In this document: positions 56,938 to 64,000 of the stretch, one piece after another
Layout of the letters: the number at the start of each line of letters is the position of its first letter
Numbering within the stretch: the first letter of the stretch is position 1
From: Corticium candelabrum
Lineage: Eukaryota; Porifera; Homoscleromorpha; Homosclerophorida; Plakinidae
DNA length: 64,000 nt
Assembly (NCBI RefSeq): GCF_963422355.1
Contig: NC_085099.1
Location: forward strand, 6,309,625-6,373,624
Direction of reading: 5' to 3'
The notes under the pieces: generated by a model
Database searches by the model: none
What the model saw: only the letters and a program-made list of their open reading frames with translations
Told to the model about the DNA's origin: nothing
Program-made: the position numbers and the translations under genes

Positions 56938-59290
56938 CGGTTATTACCCGAGGCCCGGATATCCGGGTTAAGGGTATAGTAGTCGGCCGACGTGCGACCG
57001 TATCTAGCTAAAATAGTATACTCGATTAGCGCAGATGCAAATGAAGGCATTCCCACCAAGACGAGAAGTAGTGTCATTACCGACCAATAGACGAACGTGA
57101 TGTCATCATGAGGCTCCACCTCTTTGGTAGCTGGTACTGTACATGGTGTTTAGTTGTTAGCACATGGAACGCCTAGTCTACATTTGCACGTGCATGTTTT
57201 CCCAACAACAACCAGGCGCGATGCGGTACTTGTAGCTGTACCTGACTTGTAACAGTTTGCTTGTTCCACACGTACAGTGTTTCTGTATAGTGGTTCTGCA
57301 GTCTGACGGCTTGAATTTCCAGTGTGCGTTGCTGAGCGGCTGCGGTATTCTTGCAAAATCACTTTCAACAGAAATTTGGCGCTCCATGGGAATTTGCGAA
57401 GGGGAAAGTGCATTGTCCATGACAGCGTGTTTGTCGGGCGAAGCGACTGACCTGTGAGTACGCTAGTGCGTGTCTATTCATTTTTGTTACGGTATCCAAA
57501 GTCGGAGCGAAGGGAGGAGATGAGAAGGGTAAAAGCGTACGTTTGTACTGTACGCTCGTGAAAATGCTAAGAAACATTATTATAGACGACGCCTAGAGGA
57601 GTTAAGATTGGTATCATTTTCGCATTCTTGCATGCTTAGTTAATTGTAGTTAGAAGACAAAATGTAATAAATCCTTCCGGAGAGAGGCAAAGGGTCTTTG
57701 ATAGCGCTCTCTTACGTATTACGATATTGAACGGGCGAGACAGACGAAGTCGTTGGCAAGTGGGGCCTTGGCCGAACCTCCGGTGGGTACATTCTTCTGA
57801 GCGATGGCACGAGCGAACATGAGCAGTCTCACAATCCACGTGCTAACAGAGTTGTGTTATGGGTACTCAGTTGGGAGGAGCTATACCGTTTTAGCTCATG
57901 TCAGTAATAACTATAATGACTGAGTAGGGCGTGGTTTTACCGGTAGTTACCCGAGGCCCGGATATCCAGGCTAAGGGTATGGTAATCCGACCGTACAACC
58001 GTATTTATACTCGATTAGCGCAGATGCAGATGAAGCTATTCCGACCAATAGACGGGATGTGGTGTCATTACCGACCTATAGACGAACGTGTGGTCATCAT
58101 AAAGCTCTACCTTTCTTGTTTGGTGGCTGCTAGCGAGAATACGGCCATCGGGCGTCCATCCTGTATGGTGTTTAGTCCTTTGCTTTACATAGGGGTTTAG
58201 GACATAGAAACAACGTCTAGTCTACATCTGCAAGTGCGTATTTTTCCACAACAACCATGCGGACAGCAAAGTTGCTGGATTCAGGCGACGTGTAGCTGTT
58301 TGTCGGACGAACCGACTGACCTCTAAGTACGCAAGTCTGGAGACGTGGCTTTGCATCTTTGTTTAGCTAGACGAATGCATTTGAAACCCTAACTGAGACG
58401 AGTGGGTTGGGCATAGATAGGCGATACCTACACCGCCCGAGGGTTTAGCACTGTAATGTGCTTCATTCATTACCCGAGGCCAGGATTTTCGGGTGGAGGG
58501 TATAGTAGTCGTTCGATGATCCGACGTCCGACCGTATATATAGTTGGTTAGCGCAGATGGAAATGAAGCTATTCCGACCAATAGACGAGAAGTGGTGTCA
58601 TTACTGACCAATAGACGAACGCGATGTCATCATGAGGCTCCACCTCTCTTTGATAGCTGTTAGCGAGAGTTCGGCCATCGGGCGTCCGTCCTGTACATGG
58701 TGTTTAGTCCTTTGCTTTAAGGGTTTAGCACATAGAAACAACGCCTATAGTTTACATTTGCACGTGTATGTTTTCCCAACAACAACCAGGAGCGAGGGTG
58801 TGTAGTAGCCTTGACACTAGGCCTCCCTTTGCTTTCGGTGGTCCGACCACGCGAGGATAGCAACGGGACTGTATCACGTGATGTTCTCTCCGAAAAGCAA
58901 AGGAGAGAACATCACGTGATACAGTCCCGTTGCTATCCTTGCGCGGTCGGACCACCGAAAGCAAAGGGAGGCCTAGTGTCGAGGCTAGGTGTGTAGCTGT
59001 ACCTGACTTCTAACATTTTGCTTGTTCCACAGTGTTTCTGCATAGTGGTTCTGCAGTCTGCCAGCTTGAATTTTGGGTGTGCGTGGCTGAGCGGCCGTGG
59101 TGTTGTGCAAAAATCACTAGTGTCGTCTTCAACAGAAATTTGGCGCTTGACGGGAATTTGCAAAGGGGAATTTGCAATGTCCATGACAGCGTCTGTTTGT
59201 CGGACGAAGCGGCTCGGCTGACCTGTAAGTACGCTAGTGCGTCTCTATTCCTTTTTTGTTTTAAGGTATCCCAAAGTTAGCGAACAGACG
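56938..59290. repeat. Three diverged copies of a ~0.4-0.8-kb repeat
   Basis: Copies at about 56938-57495, 57945-58345 and 58471-59285 each start TTACCCGAGGCC(C/A)GGAT and share GATTAGCGCAGATG, CCAATAGACGAACG, TCATCAT(G/A)A(G/A)GCTC and a CCAACAACAACCA segment. The middle copy lacks much of the 3' half. The third carries a foldback insertion. No protein signature. Confidence 0.7.
58806..58987. mobile_element. 182-bp foldback MITE with 9-bp target duplication
   Basis: Two ~86-bp arms (TAGCC(T/C)(T/C)GACACTAGG... to ...GTTCTCTCC) differ at about three positions and enclose a ~10-bp loop. Flanks 58797-58805 and 58988-58996 are both GGTGTGTAG. Nine-base duplications are typical of Mutator-like elements. 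The paralogous copy at about 57230 is an empty site with a single, diverged flank (CTTGTAG). Confidence 0.8.
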
Positions 59291-60336
59291 CCTAATTAAT
59301 CTAGATGTGCATGTGCATGTTTTCTCACGTTGATGTTTTGTTTGGCTCTGGGGTCACCTCATTACAACAACCAAAATTGCGGATAGACGAATAGCTGTGT
59401 AAATACGGTACAGTGCACAGTAGGCGACATCTAGCTAGAGAAGCGGCACAAACAACAAGACGCCTAGAGAAACTGCACAAAGAACGAGACTCTACATTCT
59501 TGTGAGCTGGAAAATCGGTGGTGGGCTGCTTGTTTGGTCTACATTTGTAACCTAGGTTTCCCACCAATACAACAAACAGAACAATGATCACGCCCGTTAC
59601 TTCATCACGTAAGGCGAAGATTGCCAGCCGGCCTAGCGTCGACGCTTTCCGACGTGTAACATTTGGCTTGTTTCATCACTTGGAAACAACTACATTTGTA
59701 ACATGCATTTAGTAACAACGCCTAATCTAGCTGCATTTGTAACGTTCCCACATCTAATTTTGTTACCCACATCATGCGTTTCTGTCATGCGTTTCTGTCA
59801 TACGATTTTGTCATAGCGCGACTAATTTACCTTCAAGGTGCCTACTGGTCGAGGGTTTGCACTTCTAGTGCTCCTTCATTTATGGTTGTAATGACGAGAG
59901 AACGTTGCGTTAGTCTGTGTGAGTTGAGCAGAGAGAGGGATAGATGCTCTGAAGTTACTAGTTAGTCTCTGATCAAATTTAACTATTGAGTTCTCAGTAC
60001 CTCTCTGCAGTGTCAGGTCGTGTCACGATTTTAGAGAGCAATCTAAAGCCGACATGCTGTGTCCTAACTTCTCATGCGCGCGCAACAGCTGGAGGATCAG
60101 GTGGGAAAGTTAGGAACTGGGGGCTGGGGGGCAGCAGCTCCTCGCTCAGTGTAGGAATTTAAATTTTCTGTGCTAGTGACTTTTGCAAATCTGTTTACGG
60201 TCTGGCAAGCGAGGTAACTTTTGCTTACTAATGATGACATCCACGGTACAGCCCTCTCCCCGCTCGTGAACATCTTTCTAAGCCACTGAGTTAGCTGAAG
60301 TACAGAAGCAAGACAGTTGATTGTAAGTGAGACGTG
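59291..60336. other. Spacer before the retroelement, nothing recognised
   Basis: No 5' LTR, gag or reverse-transcriptase core is recognisable upstream of the pol remnant. Confidence 0.5.
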
Positions 60337-62553
60337 ATGGAGCGACTGATTAAATTGAACTTGGAAGGTGCAGTGGATTACGAAGTGGATTATCTGGGAT
60401 ATCGGATATCAAGTGAAGGTCTGCGAACGGCTCAGTCCAAGGTGAAGGCCGTACTAGATGCACCAACTCCAAGGAATCTCTCTGAACTGAAATGCTTTCT
60501 GGGATTAGTGAATTACTATGCTCGATTTCTTCCAAGTTTAGCAGAAGTATGTCATCCACTGAATGACTCGATGAAGAAGGACGTGGCTTGGAAATGGTCT
60601 AAAGCATGTGAAGAGGCTTTCCAGAAATTAAAGGAGCTATTGACGTCAACCAAAGTGTTATGTCATTATGACGTGAAAATGCCTCTAACTTTGGCGTGTG
60701 ACGCCTCATCTCACGGGATAGGAGCCGTGATTTCGCACATACTGCCCAATAGAGAGGAACGTCCAATAGCGTATGCGTCTAGAACATTGAGCAAATTCGA
60801 GAAGAATTACGCTCAAATAGAAAAGGAGGCACTGGCAATAGTATTTGGTGTAAAGAGATTCCACCAATTTCTTTATGGAAGACAATATTGCCTGATCACG
60901 GATCATAAGCCTCTAGTGACCATATTCGGACCGGAATCTGGTATACCACCCATCGCTGCCGCACGTCTGCAAAGGTGGGTCTTGATTCTGAGTAGTTATC
61001 GGTACACCATACAGTACACGCGCACCCAGGAACATGGAAATGCCGATGGACTTTCGAGATTGCCAACAGCAGAAGAAGAGCACGAGGACTCTAGTCAGAG
61101 GGAAGCTGGCCTGTTTAGCTTACGGCAGATCAATATGTTGCCAGTCACCGTCAAGGATTTAGTGCGAGAGACAGATAAAGACAGCCTGTTGAGTCAAGTC
61201 AAGAAGCATGTTTTGTCCGGATGGCCTAGTCGAATGGACCAAACCAACCCATTATACCCCTATTCCAGTAAACAGACACAGTTTACCCGTGAAGCCGGAT
61301 GTTTGATGTGTGGACACCGAGTGGTAGTTCCAGAGTCTCTAAGGGAGCCAGTGGTACATGAGCTGCATGAGGGGCACATGGGCGTGGTACGAATGAAAGC
61401 ATTGTCAAGGATACATGTATGGTGGCCTCAAATCGACAAAGGTATCGAATCCCTTGCTAAGAGTTGTATGGCATGTCAGCAAAATGGTAGGGCGCCGCCC
61501 TCTGCGCCACTACACCCCTGGAGCTGGCCATCAAAACCGATGTATCGCTGTCACGTAGATTTTGCGGGACCGTTCATGGGTAAAATGTCCTTGTTGCTTG
61601 TGGACGCATATTCAAAATGGTTAGAAGTGATCCCAATGACAACCACATCTGCAGCGAGCACGATCGATGCGTTGAGGAGTATTTTCGCACGTTTTGGCAT
61701 ACCACATCAATTGGTATCCGACAATGGTCCGCAATGCGTTTCTGCGGAATTCAACCACTTCATGGAAATGAATGGAATAAAGCACATACGGAGCGCACCG
61801 TACCACCTTGCAAGTAACGGTCAAGTCGAAAGAGCCGTACAAACGATGAAGAAAACGCTCAGAGTAATGCAACAGGAGGAAGGGTCATTGACTCGGAAGC
61901 TTTCACGGTTTTTGCTAAGCTATCGATCCACCGCTCATTCTACTAACGGTGAAACGCCCAGCGATTTGTTTCTAGGAAGGAAACTGAGAACAAGACTCGA
62001 ATTTTTGAAACCCAGTGTTCAGGAAGTGGTTTTGGACCAACAAGGTCGACAACGACAATATCAGGGAAGACGTCAGGAACGGTATTTCAACGAAAAGGAT
62101 ACGATATGGGTACGAGACTATAGGTCTATCCAACCTTGGGTACCTGGAAAGATAGTAAAGGTCTTGGGACCGCTCACATATGAAGTGGAAGTCGAGGGGA
62201 CAGCCTCTACTTGGAAACGGCATGTAGATCGGCTGAAGCATCGGAGTGTCGAAAGGTCGCCAGAGGATAAGCTTCAAGAGGAAACAGAAGTAGGAATCGT
62301 TCTACCTACCGCGCAACCTAACATGCCAGCACAAGCTAGTTCAACGCCAAGCGTTCCAGTGCCAACAGTTTTGGAAGCTTCATCATCATCTTCAGACGAG
62401 AAAGACCAAAGAGTCATGGTGGAGCCACCTTTACCAGACCCTCCAGATGAGAGCGATTCTAGTGGGAACGAGACGCCCAGTCCACTAGCGGAACATCCAC
62501 CGAGGAGAAATCCAGTCAGAGCAAGGAGACCGCCACAGAGACTGGACCTCTAA
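60337..62553 (+). CDS. Ty3/Gypsy pol remnant: reverse transcriptase end, RNase H, integrase
   Basis: An uninterrupted 738-codon frame. Residues ~15-75 are the C-terminal part of reverse transcriptase (Y-L-G-Y, then F-L-G-L-V-N-Y-Y-A-R-F). Residues ~80-245 are RNase H (L-A-C-D-A-S-S-H-G-I-G-A-V, D-H-K-P-L). Around 343-381 is the H2C2 zinc finger (H-E-G-H...C-M-A-C), then the integrase core with D409, D463 and E499 (35 residues between the last two, DD35E). The tail is basic and low-complexity. Gag, protease and the reverse-transcriptase core with its catalytic aspartates are missing, so this is a 5'-truncated copy. The intact frame suggests recent insertion or truncation. ATG 60337 is simply the first in frame. 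Confidence 0.9.
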   Translation: MERLIKLNLEGAVDYEVDYLGYRISSEGLRTAQSKVKAVLDAPTPRNLSELKCFLGLVNYYARFLPSLAEVCHPLNDSMKKDVAWKWSKACEEAFQKLKELLTSTKVLCHYDVKMPLTLACDASSHGIGAVISHILPNREERPIAYASRTLSKFEKNYAQIEKEALAIVFGVKRFHQFLYGRQYCLITDHKPLVTIFGPESGIPPIAAARLQRWVLILSSYRYTIQYTRTQEHGNADGLSRLPTAEEEHEDSSQREAGLFSLRQINMLPVTVKDLVRETDKDSLLSQVKKHVLSGWPSRMDQTNPLYPYSSKQTQFTREAGCLMCGHRVVVPESLREPVVHELHEGHMGVVRMKALSRIHVWWPQIDKGIESLAKSCMACQQNGRAPPSAPLHPWSWPSKPMYRCHVDFAGPFMGKMSLLLVDAYSKWLEVIPMTTTSAASTIDALRSIFARFGIPHQLVSDNGPQCVSAEFNHFMEMNGIKHIRSAPYHLASNGQVERAVQTMKKTLRVMQQEEGSLTRKLSRFLLSYRSTAHSTNGETPSDLFLGRKLRTRLEFLKPSVQEVVLDQQGRQRQYQGRRQERYFNEKDTIWVRDYRSIQPWVPGKIVKVLGPLTYEVEVEGTASTWKRHVDRLKHRSVERSPEDKLQEETEVGIVLPTAQPNMPAQASSTPSVPVPTVLEASSSSSDEKDQRVMVEPPLPDPPDESDSSGNETPSPLAEHPPRRNPVRARRPPQRLDL

Positions 62554-62582
62554 GTGTTGTAGTTAGCTAAGAAGGGGGAAGC

Positions 62583-62747
62583 TGTAGTGTATCGGTATAT
62601 GGTATAATAGGCGGAGACTTGTCTATATAGTGTCTAGTGGCATGCGTTAGAGCCTGTCTACCGTAGAGTACGTTGTTGAATAAACCAGGGTATATAGTAC
62701 CTTCCCAGTGTCTACGCGGATATTATCAAGGTTGTCGATACACGACA
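62583..62747 (+). repeat. 3' LTR of the Ty3/Gypsy remnant
   Basis: Begins TGTAGTGTAT and ends ATACACGACA (short inverted ends of the TG...CA type). It is directly preceded by the purine-rich tract AAGAAGGGGGAAGC, the expected primer site for plus-strand DNA. AATAAA at about 62677. At 165 bp it is short for an LTR. No matching 5' LTR in the window. Confidence 0.75.
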
Positions 62748-63479
62748 CTTAGAAATGTGTCGGAGGACGCAATTCCGATTTGTTCGGCGAAGAAAACTGA
62801 CGGCAGTAAAATGTCTCTGCAGTGTACCGGCAGTTACACGCGTATTGTCATTGAAAACATGGCTGGCTCGCGTTATTTTAGCAGGATAGCGATCCGGCAC
62901 AGGGCTGACATCATGTAGCAGTCACTGACGCCGACAGAGAGAGAACAGCTTTCCTCACTTTATCTGCATGGGCTGTGGCAATCTACCCGCGTGCCGTTTG
63001 CAATTAAGGCGCACCAGCAGCTCTTCGCAAACTGATGAACCGCGTTTCTGATGGCCTTGCGTTCGTTTCGTTTGCCAAGATGTTAGCTAGTTGCTACTGT
63101 TACAGTTGTCTAGACCAGATTCCAACTCACGGTTTTTCATTGAAACAGCCTGATGATAAGTAAAACCTTAGACACGAGACCTGTAGCTACTAGATCTATG
63201 TGGTGTATTGCACTCAAAAAGCAGAACAGAGTACCTGGTGACTTTTGCAAGACGAGCCAGCCTAGAAATAGTACTAATAATCAAACTGTTGTGTTCAACT
63301 GAATAGATGTCTCTCATGTTTCTCTAGCTTTATCCATGAGACTATGGCTCGTTTCAGTCGTTGGGGAGTTTCTGTGGTCTGGCGAACGGTCCGTTGACGA
63401 TGACGTTTAGTGCTTTCCTGGTGGTCATTGATATCCACTAGGCGTGTGGTATCGAGTTTGCGGTCACCCTAATGCCTGC
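62748..63479. other. Non-coding stretch, nothing recognised
   Basis: Short frames only; no gene or repeat boundary that I can support. Confidence 0.5.
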
Positions 63480-63618
63480 AATCTATATTGAATTGGCTAG
63501 TCATTGATCGCCGTGTGGACTTTACAGAAACAGAAACATGAAACCTGCCGGGTTGGTGGGCGCCCAGATGGGGTAAAGACCCCACTTGCCCATTATGGAG
63601 GGGCATAACGACACACCT
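63480..63618 (+). mobile_element. LINE 3' tail, second copy
   Basis: Matches 6960-7095: AATTGGCTAGTCATTGATCG, CCGGGTTGGTGGGCGCCCAG and GCCCATTATG are shared. Here only the 3' UTR remains, as expected for heavily 5'-truncated insertions. Confidence 0.65.
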
Positions 63619-63796
63619 TTTGTAAAACATTTATTATATAGCCACATCTGCATACTAATTGAAGACAATCTAGCTTTCATCAAGGTTAGCTAAAAGATCT
63701 ATTGCAAGAAGTTGTCTAAGTTTTCTAAGACCTTTAGCAGACAGTGGCCCTAGGCACAGTGATTAGCTACAGATAAAACACATACATAAACATCAA

Positions 63797-64000
63797 TCAC
63801 ACCCCGATACATATGTCGGCACCAGCAGCTACTGTCTTTTCCAAATTGTCAACATCTTGCTCAAGCTCTGAAATCAATGAATTGCAATTATTGATTTCTG
63901 TAAAGTCTTCTCGTTGCTGTGTTTCAAGGGCAGTAACCATGTGAACAAGAGCAGAGTCAGACAGCTGATCACTGAACCTAGTCAATTCCAATTGTAATGA
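63797..64000 (-). CDS. Laminin gamma-like C-terminus (F), cut by the window edge
   Basis: A minus-strand frame open to the right edge ends at the TGA at 63797-63799. Its last ~65 residues parallel the end of fragment D: V-x-A-L-E-x-Q-x-x-E-D, then L-E-Q-D-V-D-N-L (D: L-E-Q-D-I-D-N-L), then A-D-I-C-I-G-V (D: Q-D-G-C-V-G-V). This is the last part of a laminin coiled coil with the near-terminal cysteine. The 5' part of the gene should lie to the right. Confidence 0.8.
   Translation of the reverse strand, partial: SLQLELTRFSDQLSDSALVHMVTALETQQREDFTEINNCNSLISELEQDVDNLEKTVAAGADICIGV

Overview
This window is nuclear DNA of an animal. It is AT-rich and intron-rich, full of (CA)n/(TA)n microsatellites and small DNA-transposon relics, and its host genes are almost all laminins. 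The laminin domain mixtures (a beta-type LF domain and a gamma/alpha-type L4 domain in one chain) suggest an early-branching animal. A sponge is my best guess, but this is inferred from gene content only.

Laminin locus. (1) Minus strand, 335-1891 and 19910-23621: two exon sets (A and B), each LE repeats - LF domain - LE, with intact reading frames and no N-terminal LN domain. A runs off the left edge towards its 3' end. (2) Minus strand, 46984-24939: one complete laminin gene in 24 exons. I reconstructed it exon by exon; it sums to exactly 2,070 codons: signal peptide, LN, LE, LF, LE, L4, LE, coiled coil. (3) Minus strand, 49675-47765: the 3' end of a gamma-like chain (D) whose 584-codon coiled coil lies in one exon. 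(4) Plus strand, 54148-55520: an orphan laminin 5' end (E, exons 1-4: signal peptide, LN, first LE repeats). (5) Minus strand, 63797 to the right edge: the extreme C-terminus of another gamma-like chain (F). E stops exactly at the exon-4 boundary and B begins exactly at exon 5, in matching phase. Both broken edges carry the same short repeat. I propose that E+B(+A) is one laminin gene split by an inversion of about 32 kb, or by a scaffold error.

Mobile DNA. 2.0-19.9 kb is an apparent long intron or spacer packed with inverted-repeat elements (one piggyBac-like with TTAA flanks, one pogo-like, several foldbacks) and a 5'-truncated LINE end. A 2.7-kb PIF/Harbinger element with decayed transposase and Myb-like genes sits in intron 10 of the complete laminin gene, and related short elements sit in introns 15 and 1. 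A tRNA-derived SINE lies in set B. A 1.95-kb CACTA-like element separates D from E. A triplicated repeat with a 182-bp foldback insertion fills 56.9-59.3 kb. A Ty3/Gypsy pol remnant with a 165-bp 3' LTR occupies 60.3-62.7 kb.

Function. Laminins are secreted coiled-coil trimers of the basement membrane: LN domains polymerise, LE rods space the molecule, and the coiled coil drives assembly. Several paralogous beta/gamma-like chains side by side suggest expansion by tandem duplication and domain shuffling. No alpha-type LG domains are visible here.
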